Below are positions 48,423 to 58,933 of a stretch of 64,000 bases of DNA, piece by piece. The position numbers and the translations under genes are program-made. The stretch lies in NCBI RefSeq assembly GCF_000686725.1, contig NZ_JMLK01000014.1:1-64000 (forward strand), read 5' to 3'. How positions within the stretch are numbered: the stretch's first letter is position 1; each line of letters opens with the position of its first letter. Under the pieces are notes generated by a model. The model was not told where the DNA came from, ran no database searches, and saw nothing but the letters and a program-made list of their open reading frames with translations. The DNA comes from Clostridium akagii DSM 12554. GTDB lineage: Bacteria > Bacillota > Clostridia > Clostridiales > Clostridiaceae.

Positions 48423-49646
48423 TTATACTGATAAGCCAAATAATACTTCTTTATACTTACTTATAGATTTTGATTTTGTTAAATTATTCTCTAAATACCT
48501 TCTCCCATTTACACCTTTTTCTCTTCTCTCATCACTTTTCATATTTATTATATAGCTTACAGCTTTATAAATTTCTTCATAGTTTTCCGGTTCAACTACT
48601 AAACCACAATCACTTCTTTCAATTAAATTTGATGCCTCACTACCACTTTCAACTATACCTAATATGTATTTAGCGACTGCCATTACCCCATATATTTTAG
48701 ATGGTACCGATACCCCTTTTATGCCTCTTTTATTTGTTACAAGATGCACATCTGCTGCGTTCAGTGAATATACTAAATCCTCTTTATTTTGAAATGGTAT
48801 GAATATTACATTATCTATTTTGTTATTAATTACATATTTTTCTATTTCTGACTTTTTAACTCCATCTCCAACAAAGGTGAAAACTATATCTTTTCTATAT
48901 CTAAACTTATCAAAAACTTTTACAATATTTTCCAAATCATAATATAATCCAATATTACCAGAGTACATAAAAACTAATTTATTTTTCAAATTGTACTTCT
49001 TTTTAAACTCTAAAACCTTATCACAACTTAAGGGATAAACGCTCTTTTCATCAATCCAATTGTTTACAACTGATATTTTGTTATCAACTATTATTTTACG
49101 TTTTTTTATTGTATCTAACATATCACTACCTACTACTATAATATTATCAGCGTTATTACAAGTTCTTATATCAATTTTTCTTAAAAGATAAATAAGTAAC
49201 TTACTTTTAATGTACCCAACAGCTTGAATTTGTTCTGGATTAAAATCTTGAATATTATATATAAGCTTAGCTTTGTGAAATTTTTTTGCATATAGTCCTA
49301 ATAAACCACCTAAAATAGGAGGTTGCGATATAGTAAATATAATATTTTGCTTTTCTAATTTTTTTATAGCATTTTTGCATGAAAAATAATATTCTATAAC
49401 ATGTTTTATTCTACTAATTTTATTTTTCTTATCGAAGTATTTAGTTTTAACTCTATACATATTAATGTTTTGGAATTTTTCATAGTTTATATCACTTTGA
49501 TACTTGTCCTTTTGTAAAGATGGGACTGAAGCTATAACACTTATATTAAAATAATCCTGAAGTTCCAGACATAATTCTGTCAATAATTGACCTGTTGATG
49601 CTATATCTGGATAAAAATAATCGCACACTATAAGTAAGTTATCCAT
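48423..49646 (-). CDS. Glycosyltransferase family 4, WbuB-like
   Basis: A 407-residue GT-B enzyme. It begins NLLIVCDYFYPDIASTGQLL, then has FTISQPPILGGLLGL, VFMYSGNIGLYYDLENIVKV and GVSVPSKIYGVMAVAKYILG, typical of WbuB-like transferases. It is the last gene of the long operon coming from beyond the window end. The 198-bp gap after it carries the likely control region for the wzz gene, where I saw no convincing promoter boxes. Confidence 0.87.
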   Translation of the reverse strand: MDNLLIVCDYFYPDIASTGQLLTELCLELQDYFNISVIASVPSLQKDKYQSDINYEKFQNINMYRVKTKYFDKKNKISRIKHVIEYYFSCKNAIKKLEKQNIIFTISQPPILGGLLGLYAKKFHKAKLIYNIQDFNPEQIQAVGYIKSKLLIYLLRKIDIRTCNNADNIIVVGSDMLDTIKKRKIIVDNKISVVNNWIDEKSVYPLSCDKVLEFKKKYNLKNKLVFMYSGNIGLYYDLENIVKVFDKFRYRKDIVFTFVGDGVKKSEIEKYVINNKIDNVIFIPFQNKEDLVYSLNAADVHLVTNKRGIKGVSVPSKIYGVMAVAKYILGIVESGSEASNLIERSDCGLVVEPENYEEIYKAVSYIINMKSDERREKGVNGRRYLENNLTKSKSISKYKEVLFGLSV

Positions 49647-49661
49647 TTTATCACTCCCTAT

Positions 49662-50861
49662 TTATATATATTTTTCAAAATTATTATACAAATCAAGATA
49701 TTTTTTCATGAAAATATCTTCAGTGTAATTATTTAAAAATTTATTGTATCCATTTTCCGATATTACTTTGGCAAATTTGGGATTAATTAATAATTTAAGG
49801 ATTCCTTCTTTTAACGAATTTTTATCACCTATATTGACTAATATGCCACAATTTTTATCTAATTGCTCCGAAATTCCACCAACATTAAAACCTATAACAG
49901 GTATCTTATTCATAAAAGCTTCCAATACAGTCGTTGGAAAATTATCAGCTATTGATGATATGATAAAAACATCTGATAAATTATAAATATCATATAGAGA
50001 AAGCTTGTCGCTAATATATCCAAGTTGGATAAAATTATTTTTTTTCGCTTCGATATTTTTACCTACAGAAACAAATACAACTTCTTCTTCAAATTCATTC
50101 ATTATATCCAATATATATCTTATACCTTTTCTTTTATCCTTTAAACTATCTGCTACAAAAAGAATTATTTTTTTATCCGTTGGAAGTTTGTATTTTATTC
50201 TTAAATTATTTTTAGTTTCATTCCTATTAAAATTTTTGATACCATTACTAATACTTATTACATTATATTCTTTCATAAACGAATGTTTAACTTCATTTTT
50301 CAACCAGATAGACGGAGTAACTATTATCGTTTTGTCTTTTTTTAACTTATTAAAATGATGATTTTTTTCTATCCACAACCTTTTAGATTTATCAATGTAC
50401 GATTTAGGATATTCATTCAAATGTTCACATGAATAACATCCTTTTATCCATTTATTACAATCGAATGGAAAGGCACATCTGCCTGTCATTGACCATTGAT
50501 CATGTAAAGTCCAAATTACTTTTTTATCTTGTTTAACTATTATATTAATTAATGCACCATAATTAATATAATAGCCATGAAGATTATGTATATGAATAAT
50601 ATCAGCTTCAATAATTAGTTTTTCTAATATATACAGATTATTAATAGATTTACTACTTCCTAAAAACCTGTGAGCGGATGCTGAAATATTCACATGAAAA
50701 TTATTAATAATTTTAAAACAATTTTCATCTTTTTTTATTCCTCTGCCAAAAGCAAATATTGATTTATTAGTTGTATATTTGTTTATATATTTGTGAATAT
50801 TATATGCAATTGTTGCAGCTCCACCTTTATCACATCTCGTATTTATATGTAAAATTTTCAT
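49662..50861 (-). CDS. Glycosyltransferase family 4
   Basis: A 399-residue GT-B enzyme with ILHINTRCDKGGAATIAYNI at the N-terminus, WTLHDQWSMTGRCAFPFDC with a following Cys-pair loop (GCYSC), and SSIADNFPTTVLEAFMNKIPVIGF at the donor site. The WTxHDxWxxTGxC signature is shared by a family of capsule glycosyltransferases. It overlaps the next upstream gene by 4 nt. Confidence 0.86.
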   Translation of the reverse strand: MKILHINTRCDKGGAATIAYNIHKYINKYTTNKSIFAFGRGIKKDENCFKIINNFHVNISASAHRFLGSSKSINNLYILEKLIIEADIIHIHNLHGYYINYGALINIIVKQDKKVIWTLHDQWSMTGRCAFPFDCNKWIKGCYSCEHLNEYPKSYIDKSKRLWIEKNHHFNKLKKDKTIIVTPSIWLKNEVKHSFMKEYNVISISNGIKNFNRNETKNNLRIKYKLPTDKKIILFVADSLKDKRKGIRYILDIMNEFEEEVVFVSVGKNIEAKKNNFIQLGYISDKLSLYDIYNLSDVFIISSIADNFPTTVLEAFMNKIPVIGFNVGGISEQLDKNCGILVNIGDKNSLKEGILKLLINPKFAKVISENGYNKFLNNYTEDIFMKKYLDLYNNFEKYI

Positions 50862-51838
50862 CGTCTCATCCTCAAACTTTTTTTTACATTTTGTAAAAAT
50901 TTTAAAGTTGCAAATAAAATTTCATTATTTATACTATTATATAATAAATAGTCTCTAATTTTTCTATCGGATAGCCTTATATCAAACTGTGAAATTTCAA
51001 TTTTATATTTTTTAAATAAATAAGAATAAGGTTTTTTTCTATTTTTTAAATTTAATATATGTTTAATTATAGCTATTGGTATTCTATATTGATCTATCAG
51101 AGTTATAATTTCTTCATGTTTATAGCCACTAACTAACCAATTCATCATCCATGTTTTTAATCTATTGAAAACATGAATTTCCTCAATATGGTTTTCAATA
51201 TTATTAGAAAGAGATGCATTATGCATATTATAAATAGCTAAATACTCTTTTATACATGAAACTTCTGCAATTGAACAAACTTTTATAAAGAACTCTAGAT
51301 CTTCCGCAAAACTACAATTTTCTTCAAAAAATATATTGTTGTCTATTAACAATTTTTTTTCTACAATCCAAGTAATTGTTTCAGCATTTACGGTATATTT
51401 TATGATATTTTTTAATATTAACCCTTCTTCGAATTTATTTTCTATTTTCATGTCGTTATCTACAAATTTCTTTAATGTTCCGCAATAATTTACTCTTGTA
51501 TTTGTTTCAATCATCCTTTTTATCTGCTTTTCCAATTTTAGCTTATCCCATTCATCATCACTGTCTAAAAATGCTATATAATCACCATTAGAAACTTTTA
51601 TCCCATAATTTCTAGATGAAGAAACGCCACCGTTTTCTTTATAATAGTATTTCAAATTTATATTTAAATTCTTTTTCATATCATCAATTAACTGTTTAGT
51701 ATTATCAGTGCTACCATCATCAACAATAATCAATTCCCAATTTTTATATGATTGATTATTAACTGATAATATACTATTCCTAAGAAATATTTCTCTATTA
51801 TATGTAGGTATAATAACAGAAACCATATACTTATGCAA
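50858..51838 (-). CDS. Glycosyltransferase family 2
   Basis: A 326-residue GT-A enzyme with VSVIIPTYNREIFLRNSILS, IIVDDGSTDNT and the metal-binding FLDSDDEWDKLKLEKQ segment. The acceptor domain and C-terminal tail are not diagnostic. Start TTG at 51838 (or ATG 51826). It is one base from the neighbouring GT2 gene. Confidence 0.87.
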   Translation of the reverse strand: MHKYMVSVIIPTYNREIFLRNSILSVNNQSYKNWELIIVDDGSTDNTKQLIDDMKKNLNINLKYYYKENGGVSSSRNYGIKVSNGDYIAFLDSDDEWDKLKLEKQIKRMIETNTRVNYCGTLKKFVDNDMKIENKFEEGLILKNIIKYTVNAETITWIVEKKLLIDNNIFFEENCSFAEDLEFFIKVCSIAEVSCIKEYLAIYNMHNASLSNNIENHIEEIHVFNRLKTWMMNWLVSGYKHEEIITLIDQYRIPIAIIKHILNLKNRKKPYSYLFKKYKIEISQFDIRLSDRKIRDYLLYNSINNEILFATLKFLQNVKKSLRMRR

Positions 51839-51839
51839 T

Positions 51840-52598
51840 TTACATCACCCGCTTTCCACATTCAACAATATAACTATATATATTTTTTAATTTTATTTGA
51901 ATAAATGCTAATTTACCAAAACTTTTCAATGTAATTTCTTCATACTCTGCCAATAGAGTTCTTAAATTCTCAAAGGAAGAACTTACACCATCATCATCGT
52001 ATTTACTAATAATAATACTTATGTAATGAAATTTTTTATTATTAATATAACAATTAACCAACCATTCGTAGTCAGCAGCAATTTTATATTTCAAATTGAA
52101 TTTACCTAATTGATAAAACAACTCCCTTTTACATATTAATGCTTGATGACATATCATTTTTTTACGTATTAAATTTATATTTTCTTCAAATATATTATTG
52201 TTTATCACCTTTTTATATGATGTATTTTTATTGTATATAGTTATATTTCCGAAAATAACATCATTAATATTATTACAATAATTACTTATTTCTTCTAAAA
52301 CGTAATCATCATTTAATAAATCTCCAGCATTCAAAAATATTATGTAATCTCCTGTTGTAATACTTATTCCTTTGTTCATAGCATCATAAATTCCATTATC
52401 ATTTTCAGATATATAATTTATCCTTTTGTCATTTTCACAAAACTTTTTAATTATTTCCAGTGTTCCATCTTTCGAAATACCATCAACTATTACATACTCA
52501 AAATCATTATATGTTTGATTAATAACAGATTGTATAGTTGCTTCTATATTATCTTTACAGTTAAATGTTACAGTTACTATGCTTATTTTTTGATTCAT
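51840..52598 (-). CDS. Glycosyltransferase family 2
   Basis: A 252-residue GT-A enzyme with SIVTVTFNCKDNIEATIQSV, VDGISKDGT, ENDNGIYDAMNKGI and FLNAGDLLNDD. The NGIYDAMNKG motif is typical of WcaA/WbbN-like short GT2 enzymes. It overlaps the end of the polymerase gene by about 38 nt. An ATG two codons earlier (52604) is equally possible. Confidence 0.86.
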   Translation of the reverse strand: MNQKISIVTVTFNCKDNIEATIQSVINQTYNDFEYVIVDGISKDGTLEIIKKFCENDKRINYISENDNGIYDAMNKGISITTGDYIIFLNAGDLLNDDYVLEEISNYCNNINDVIFGNITIYNKNTSYKKVINNNIFEENINLIRKKMICHQALICKRELFYQLGKFNLKYKIAADYEWLVNCYINNKKFHYISIIISKYDDDGVSSSFENLRTLLAEYEEITLKSFGKLAFIQIKLKNIYSYIVECGKRVM

Positions 52599-53811
52599 TA
52601 TCATTTACCTCATATAGAGTTTCAGTAATGTAATATATTGTTAAGAATACAAATAAAACTCTTCCTTCAAAAAAATTTGTAAAAATTCCTCCAGCTATAA
52701 AAGCAATTATATATGATTTAATAATTATGTTTTTACTATGTGATATCATTCTAAATAAATATACAACAAATGCCATCAGTCCTACTATTCCAAATGTTAT
52801 AATAACATATATAAATGTATTATCAACATATACCAAATTGAAATCAATAGTGCTATTACTATAATTTAATGCTGTACCTGTATTGTAAAATCCTTTACCA
52901 ATGAAAAATTCTTTTAAACTAATATTACTTATTATATTGCTAAAAACCTGTAAAAATCTTATTTTTGTACTTGCTGATGATAAATAATCAGTATTAGTAA
53001 TTGATAAAAAGTAAAATGGGATTATAAATATTAATATGACTATATATTTATAAATATTTTTTTTATTTTTAAAAAATTCATACATGAACACAATAAAATA
53101 CATAAGAATAGCTGTTCTGCTAGTGCTATTCAAAATATTTATAATACACATAATATGTAATGAATAATAAGCAAATTTGTTTCTAACAAATTTTTTCCCT
53201 ATAGTACACATAATAAATGCGAGAAAAAAATTATAGATTCCAAATAAAACATAATTTCCCGTTATAGATGGCGTTCTAAGAAAATTACCTAACTTTGATA
53301 TTTTAACACCTGTTACCGTATCTATACCAAAAAATATTCTTCCAGTATAAAATTGTGCCGCCCATTCGAATCCTTTTATTTGCTGAAAAATTGCCAAAAT
53401 AAAACCTGCTATGATTGTAACTATAGTGAATACTATAATTTTTTTTATTAACTTTTGATATTGATCATAATTAAATTTAATTGTAATATTATAAAAAATA
53501 AAAATCAAAAATGGTAATATATTATCTCTTACAGCATACAAAAACTGATACTTATTAATATGTTGATTTAAATTTATTAAACCAATCAAAACTCCAATTA
53601 CAATTATTAATATACTTATACCTTGTATATATACTTTTTTTGACTTATTAAGTATTATAAAAAATATACTTATTAATATAAGTATGATAAAAATTATATC
53701 AGGTAACATTTTAGCAGCAACAGTTTTATTGAAATATTTAATTATTAATCCATTATAAAAAATTAATATTAAATAAAATATTACAAGATTACTCCATACT
53801 TTTTTTAACAT
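52561..53811 (-). CDS. Wzy-type polysaccharide polymerase (locus 2)
   Basis: A 416-residue, very hydrophobic protein with about 11-12 helices and an RTAILMYFIVF segment plus a GKGFYNTGTALN loop, as in O-antigen polymerase/ligase proteins. It would polymerise flipped repeat units outside the cell. The start has GAGGAG 6 nt upstream. Base composition here is more AT-rich than in the metabolic genes. Confidence 0.8.
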   Translation of the reverse strand: MLKKVWSNLVIFYLILIFYNGLIIKYFNKTVAAKMLPDIIFIILILISIFFIILNKSKKVYIQGISILIIVIGVLIGLINLNQHINKYQFLYAVRDNILPFLIFIFYNITIKFNYDQYQKLIKKIIVFTIVTIIAGFILAIFQQIKGFEWAAQFYTGRIFFGIDTVTGVKISKLGNFLRTPSITGNYVLFGIYNFFLAFIMCTIGKKFVRNKFAYYSLHIMCIINILNSTSRTAILMYFIVFMYEFFKNKKNIYKYIVILIFIIPFYFLSITNTDYLSSASTKIRFLQVFSNIISNISLKEFFIGKGFYNTGTALNYSNSTIDFNLVYVDNTFIYVIITFGIVGLMAFVVYLFRMISHSKNIIIKSYIIAFIAGGIFTNFFEGRVLFVFLTIYYITETLYEVNDNESKNKHSNCNI

Positions 53812-53826
53812 TTTTTTCTCCTCATA

Positions 53827-54321
53827 TTAACTTTTTTCTGTTAATTTGTAAAAAACATTTTTATCTCTATATCCTATAATTTGGGCTGGATTTCCTCCAA
53901 CTATAGCACACTGAGGAACATTCTTTGTAACTACTGATCCCATACCAACTATAGCACCTTGCCCGATCTTAACCCCTGGGGCTATATTAACATTAATACC
54001 AATCCACACATAGTTTTCTATTGTAACACCCTTTTCAATGTATGTTTCATCATAGGGCATAGCTTTATCTGATTTGAAGTTATGATTTGAAGTGTAAATT
54101 GAGCATTTAGGAGCTATATGTACATGATCCCCTATTAATAATCCACCGCTACCATCAAAAAAAAAGCCTCCACCAATATGAGTATCATTTCCTATTTGAA
54201 TCTTTTCTGGAGCATTTATCCATGGGAAAATGCCATCATAAATGATAAATTTACTTTTTGTACCAAATTTACCGATCTTTTTTATTATTTTGTAATGCTT
54301 GACTTTAATTAATAATCTCAT
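53827..54321 (-). CDS. Hexapeptide acyltransferase (maltose/galactoside O-acetyltransferase-like)
   Basis: A 164-residue beta-helix protein with IQIGNDTHIGGGFFFDG, HNFKSDKAMPYDE, the helix motif VWIGINVNIAPGVKIGQGAIVG and end PQCAIVGGNPAQIIG. It is probably a sugar O-acetyltransferase acting on the repeat unit. Its 5' end overlaps the upstream gene by 17 nt. Confidence 0.83.
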   Translation of the reverse strand: MRLLIKVKHYKIIKKIGKFGTKSKFIIYDGIFPWINAPEKIQIGNDTHIGGGFFFDGSGGLLIGDHVHIAPKCSIYTSNHNFKSDKAMPYDETYIEKGVTIENYVWIGINVNIAPGVKIGQGAIVGMGSVVTKNVPQCAIVGGNPAQIIGYRDKNVFYKLTEKS

Positions 54322-55336
54322 CACTCTTTTCTGCCCCCTCTGCAATATTATTTATTATTTTATTTAACTCATTTATGCTATTAGGCATCATTATTCTATT
54401 ATCAGTTTCTTTTATAAGCCAAGATACTATTTTATCTTTTTCTTTATCATCCATAAAATCATATAATTTTATGGTAGAAATAACATTTTTAACTTCATTT
54501 TTTATAGCGTATATCAAAGCTATAGACATAACTCCAATAACAGTGTCAATATTACCATCATTTATCATAAATTCGATTGGTATAAAATTCTCAATTATTT
54601 TATCTTTTCCATATATTTCATAATAAATATTGTTAAATATTGGATGAGGTTTAATATATATCTGATTGCTCATTACCATAGAAATCTGGTTATATATATT
54701 GGTTGAATTCAATACATAATCAAGTTTTCTACAATAGTTACATTTCGATAAATCAGTTTCCAAAATTATAATAGAATTTTCAGGAAAATTACATTTAATT
54801 AATTCAACTTTTTCTTTCTTATATTCTATTTTTTTAATTACACTATTTTTAATAATAGATAAATACCCACCTAAAAATTTAATATCATATGGAGTAGTAA
54901 TATATAGTTTATTATATAATTTATATATTAAACTTTTAAATGAAATACTTTTTTTAGAATTAATTTCAGGATCGAAATTTACATATCTTATTTCATTTTT
55001 ATTTCTTATTCTATAATACAAATCAAACACTTCTAGGCATTCATTTTTATTAAATATATAAATTATTTCATTTTTGATATTATATATATTTTTTTTATAA
55101 AACTTTTTCATAAACAAAAAATTCATTAAAATTTCATATGGATTTCTTGTATATACTAATTGATAATCATAATAAATTATATCAATTTCTTTTATTCCCA
55201 TATAGTTTAAAAATTTTATAATATTCGTATTATTATATACTACTATCTTAATATTACATCCGTCTATATCCTTATATTTAAAATATAAACCTAATGAATA
55301 TAATAAACTTGAATAAGATAATATAACTATTTTCAT
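54305..55336 (-). CDS. Polysialyltransferase-like glycosyltransferase (tentative)
   Basis: A 343-residue protein without GT4 or GT2 motifs. It has a C-terminal IYIKPHPIFNN segment and INDGNIDTVIGVMSIALIYA. HP and S/T-rich motifs of this sort occur in the GT-B sialyl/polysialyltransferases (GT52/GT38-like). The same operon encodes a nonulosonic acid pathway, so transfer of that acid is a sensible guess. The segment is strongly AT-rich. Family assignment is uncertain. Confidence 0.5.
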   Translation of the reverse strand: MKIVILSYSSLLYSLGLYFKYKDIDGCNIKIVVYNNTNIIKFLNYMGIKEIDIIYYDYQLVYTRNPYEILMNFLFMKKFYKKNIYNIKNEIIYIFNKNECLEVFDLYYRIRNKNEIRYVNFDPEINSKKSISFKSLIYKLYNKLYITTPYDIKFLGGYLSIIKNSVIKKIEYKKEKVELIKCNFPENSIIILETDLSKCNYCRKLDYVLNSTNIYNQISMVMSNQIYIKPHPIFNNIYYEIYGKDKIIENFIPIEFMINDGNIDTVIGVMSIALIYAIKNEVKNVISTIKLYDFMDDKEKDKIVSWLIKETDNRIMMPNSINELNKIINNIAEGAEKSDEIIN

Positions 55337-55338
55337 TT

Positions 55339-56790
55339 TTACACCTTATTTAAAACTTTCAACAAAAATTGTTTAGTTTTAATTCTTTCTTTTTTATTAA
55401 TTGAAATATAATAAAGCAAACAAATAATTATAATTGTTAAGCATATCTTTATAATAATTGTTAGCCAACTTATATTTAACTTGATCATTGAAAAAACAAC
55501 TAATGTATTTATCGATAAATATATTATAATAGTAGATATTGGCATATTTATTTTATATATTTTTAAATTAATTATATATACACAAGTAAATAATACAATA
55601 TAAGTAATTAAATTAACAACAGCCGCTGCATAAATGCCATATATCGGAACAAATATCAAATTTAGCATGACGTTTATTATAGCTGCCAATCCAGTCGATA
55701 TTGGAAGAAAATAAGTTTTTCTCGAATAAAACAATGAATTTACGATCATAAAATATAATCCATTAAAAAAATAGGATATAAATATGAACGGCATAATATA
55801 ATATGCATTTAAATATGTTTTTGGAGCCAATAATGTTGCAATTTCTTTGGAAAATAGACTTAAAATCAATGCAAATATACCTACAGCAAAAATATAATAC
55901 CTATTAATGTTATTAAAAATTTGTTTAGCCACTTCTTTTTTATCATTTGCAGTTTTCATAAATATTGGTGACCATGCTTGATTTATTGCACTCACAATTA
56001 CTAACATTATAGTTCCAATTTTATAACCAAACGAATAAATCCCCAAACTATTGGTATCAACATAATTATTTATAATGATCCTATCTACAAAAGTTATACA
56101 CCAACCAGCCATTGCGTGAGGAATAACAGGTATTCCAACTCTCAATAAATTTTTCATTTTGCTAAAATCTATATGTAAACAATATATGTTTTTTGATAAT
56201 GTAGCAGCAATAATGAAAAACATTATTGATACTACTAACTGGGATATTATTATGCCTTCCGCACCTTTTTTTAGAAATACAACAAAAATTATATTAAGTA
56301 CTGTTGAAATTAAAAATTGGAAAATACTAAAAAGGCCATATTGTTTGGATTTTTCCTTATATTGTAATATGGACATTGGAAATTGTATAAACACAGTAAA
56401 TCCACTAGACAAGAAAGATATGTTCAAGTAAAATTTAGGTACATTCTTTATAAAACCATGTGGTGACATGTTATTTGTAGCTACTAATGTTCCTATTATA
56501 ATCAATGAAAATACCATAATAACATTTATGATTGTACTAAAATATTCTTTTATTTCATCAGTACTCTTTGAACTATAATAATAAACGCTAAATGCGGCAT
56601 TTAACCCTAAGGCTAAGAACATACTTAACAAATTACTTGTCGTATTCATTAAATCAACAATACCATAATCTGAAGGAGTTAAATAACGAGTATATATAGG
56701 TATTAATATAAACGAACCAATACCTGTAATTATCGTTGCAACCCCATAATTCATTATATGTTTCAAAAAGTTTCTTACAAATTTAGTCAT
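55339..56790 (-). CDS. Wzx-type polysaccharide flippase (locus 2)
   Basis: A 483-residue MOP/PST-superfamily protein with about 14 helices. It has FILIPIYTRYLTPSDYGIVDLMNT (YTRYLTPSDYGIVDL core) near the N-terminus. It would flip the second polymer's repeat unit. It lies two bases upstream of the polysialyltransferase-like gene. Confidence 0.9.
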   Translation of the reverse strand: MTKFVRNFLKHIMNYGVATIITGIGSFILIPIYTRYLTPSDYGIVDLMNTTSNLLSMFLALGLNAAFSVYYYSSKSTDEIKEYFSTIINVIMVFSLIIIGTLVATNNMSPHGFIKNVPKFYLNISFLSSGFTVFIQFPMSILQYKEKSKQYGLFSIFQFLISTVLNIIFVVFLKKGAEGIIISQLVVSIMFFIIAATLSKNIYCLHIDFSKMKNLLRVGIPVIPHAMAGWCITFVDRIIINNYVDTNSLGIYSFGYKIGTIMLVIVSAINQAWSPIFMKTANDKKEVAKQIFNNINRYYIFAVGIFALILSLFSKEIATLLAPKTYLNAYYIMPFIFISYFFNGLYFMIVNSLFYSRKTYFLPISTGLAAIINVMLNLIFVPIYGIYAAAVVNLITYIVLFTCVYIINLKIYKINMPISTIIIYLSINTLVVFSMIKLNISWLTIIIKICLTIIIICLLYYISINKKERIKTKQFLLKVLNKV

Positions 56791-56791
56791 A

Positions 56792-57886
56792 TTATAACCT
56801 GATTAATGAACAAATTAATTTTATCTCATCTTCAGTTAAATCTACAGAGCTTGGCAAATTAATTCCTTTAATTGAAATTTCGTTTGTTATACTCATATCA
56901 CCATGCTTACATTCTTTATACGGAGGCATCAAATGCACTGGTTGAAAAAATGGTCTACACTGCACGCCATTTGCTTGGAGTTTTTCCATCATTTCATCAC
57001 GAGAAATACCATATTCATCCTCTACTAAAATGGAATATAGCCAAAAACAATTTTTTACATATTCTTTCTCTATAGATGTCGTTATTCCTTTAACATTTTT
57101 TAAAAGTTCATTATACAATTTAGCATGTGCTCTTTTATCATTAACGTATTCTTTTATGTTTTCAAGCTGTGCAACACCCATCGCTGCAAGCATATTTGGC
57201 ATCCTAAAATTATACCCCACCTCTTCATGATAAAAAGCACCATTATCAAGGACGGTTTTAGTTTGAGTTGAAAGATATTTGGCTCGATTACCCCATTCAT
57301 CATTATCAGTTATTAGCATTCCACCTGCACCTGTGGTTATAAGTTTGTTTCCGTTAAAGCTAAAACACCCCATATCTCCAATAGTCCCAACCTTTTTACC
57401 TTTATACTCTGAACCAAGTGCTTCTGTGGCATCTTCAATAACATATAAATTATATTTTTTAGCAATATTCATTACTTTATCCATATCAACAGGATGTCCA
57501 TAAATATGTACTGGTAATATTGCTTTTGTTTTAGGAGTTATCATTTCCTCTATTTTGTTTGTATCCATTACAAAGGTATCTCTACATACATCAACAAATA
57601 CTGGTTCAGCACCTACATATTTTATGGTATTTACTGGTGATATAAATGTCATTGATGAGATAATTACTTCATCACCTACACCTATATCTAATGTTCTAAG
57701 TGCTAATTCAAGTGCAGCTGTTCCGTTCATAGTAACAACTGCACTTTTAGCATCTACATATTCTGCAAACTTTTCTTCAAACAAATCAACATATTTTCCT
57801 ACAGAAGAAACCCAATTAGTATCAAAACATTCTTTAACATATTTCCATTCATTACCTGACATTTTTGGTATACATAATGGTATCAT
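56792..57886 (-). CDS. DegT/DnrJ/EryC1 sugar aminotransferase (LegC-like)
   Basis: A 364-residue PLP-dependent aminotransferase with NGTAALELALR (54-64), D152 (VIEDATEALGSEY) and PLP lysine K181 in FSFNGNKLITTGAGG. It follows the LegB-like gene in transcription, the order and pairing seen in legionaminic acid synthesis. It would aminate the C4-keto sugar made by the dehydratase. The exact nucleotide sugar (UDP or GDP) cannot be read. Confidence 0.87.
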   Translation of the reverse strand: MIPLCIPKMSGNEWKYVKECFDTNWVSSVGKYVDLFEEKFAEYVDAKSAVVTMNGTAALELALRTLDIGVGDEVIISSMTFISPVNTIKYVGAEPVFVDVCRDTFVMDTNKIEEMITPKTKAILPVHIYGHPVDMDKVMNIAKKYNLYVIEDATEALGSEYKGKKVGTIGDMGCFSFNGNKLITTGAGGMLITDNDEWGNRAKYLSTQTKTVLDNGAFYHEEVGYNFRMPNMLAAMGVAQLENIKEYVNDKRAHAKLYNELLKNVKGITTSIEKEYVKNCFWLYSILVEDEYGISRDEMMEKLQANGVQCRPFFQPVHLMPPYKECKHGDMSITNEISIKGINLPSSVDLTEDEIKLICSLIRL

Positions 57887-57907
57887 AAAAAATTCCTCCC
57901 CGGTTAA

Positions 57908-58900
57908 TTAGACATTATAAATATCTGTCTTAAAATACTGCATGTTATTTTTTATCCATTCTACAGTTTCTTTTAACCCTTCATCAATACTATACTGCGG
58001 TGACCATTCAGTCAATTCTTTAATCTTCATATTATCAGCCCATAATCTGTTTACTTCACTATTTTCTGGTCTTAATCTTTGTTCATCGCAAACTATTTTA
58101 ACATCTTTTCCTATAATATTAATAATTTTCTTAACAGTATCTTCTATAGAAATTTCATAGTTAGATCCAGAATTTATTACTTCACCAATTGTTCTATCAC
58201 TTTCGGCTATTTTGATAAAGGCTTCTGATGTGTCCTTTACATAATTAAAATCCCTTGTTGGTGTTAAGCTTCCAAGCTTAATTTCCTTTTTCCCTGATAA
58301 AATCTGTGATATTACTGTTGGTATAACTGCCCTTGCAGATTGCCTTGGTCCATATGTATTAAATGGTCTTATAGTTGCTATAGGTGTATTAAAACTTTTG
58401 TAGAAACTTTCAGCAATTTTATCTGCACCTATTTTTGAAGCTGAATATGGTGATTGTCCTTGCATAGGATGCTTTTCATCAATTGGTACATAAAGTGCCG
58501 TACCATATGTTTCTGATGTTGATGTGTGTACTATTTTTTGAACATCGTATTCTCTACAAGCTTCAAGCACATTTGTTGTTCCTTCAACATTAGTTCTTAC
58601 ATATGCCATAGGTGACAAATATGAATATGGAATGGCTATAAGTGCCGCTAAATGGAAAACTACATCCTGTCCTTTTATAATTCTTTTCATTCCATCATAT
58701 TCTCTAATATCACCTGTTACAACATGTATACTTTCTTTAACTTGTTTATCAAAAGTATCTATCCATCCCCAATTATTAAATGAATTATATTGAACAAGCG
58801 CAGTTACTTCTGCCCCAAGTTCCACAAGTTTTTCTGTAAGATGACTTCCTATAAACCCTTCTGAGCCTGTAACTAAAACTTTTTTACCTTTTAAGTTCAT
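57908..58900 (-). CDS. NAD-dependent sugar-nucleotide 4,6-dehydratase (LegB-like)
   Basis: A 330-residue extended short-chain dehydrogenase with TGSEGFIGSH (11-20), catalytic Y152 and K156 in PYSASKIGAD and STSETYG (127-133). Its AALIAIPYSYLSP and RPFNTYGPRQSARAVIPT segments match LegB-type enzymes. It would make the 4-keto-6-deoxy intermediate from a GlcNAc nucleotide for the LegC-like aminotransferase, the next gene downstream. Confidence 0.88.
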   Translation of the reverse strand: MNLKGKKVLVTGSEGFIGSHLTEKLVELGAEVTALVQYNSFNNWGWIDTFDKQVKESIHVVTGDIREYDGMKRIIKGQDVVFHLAALIAIPYSYLSPMAYVRTNVEGTTNVLEACREYDVQKIVHTSTSETYGTALYVPIDEKHPMQGQSPYSASKIGADKIAESFYKSFNTPIATIRPFNTYGPRQSARAVIPTVISQILSGKKEIKLGSLTPTRDFNYVKDTSEAFIKIAESDRTIGEVINSGSNYEISIEDTVKKIINIIGKDVKIVCDEQRLRPENSEVNRLWADNMKIKELTEWSPQYSIDEGLKETVEWIKNNMQYFKTDIYNV

Positions 58901-58933
58901 TGTGTCACTTCCTTTTGAAATTTTAATTTTAGA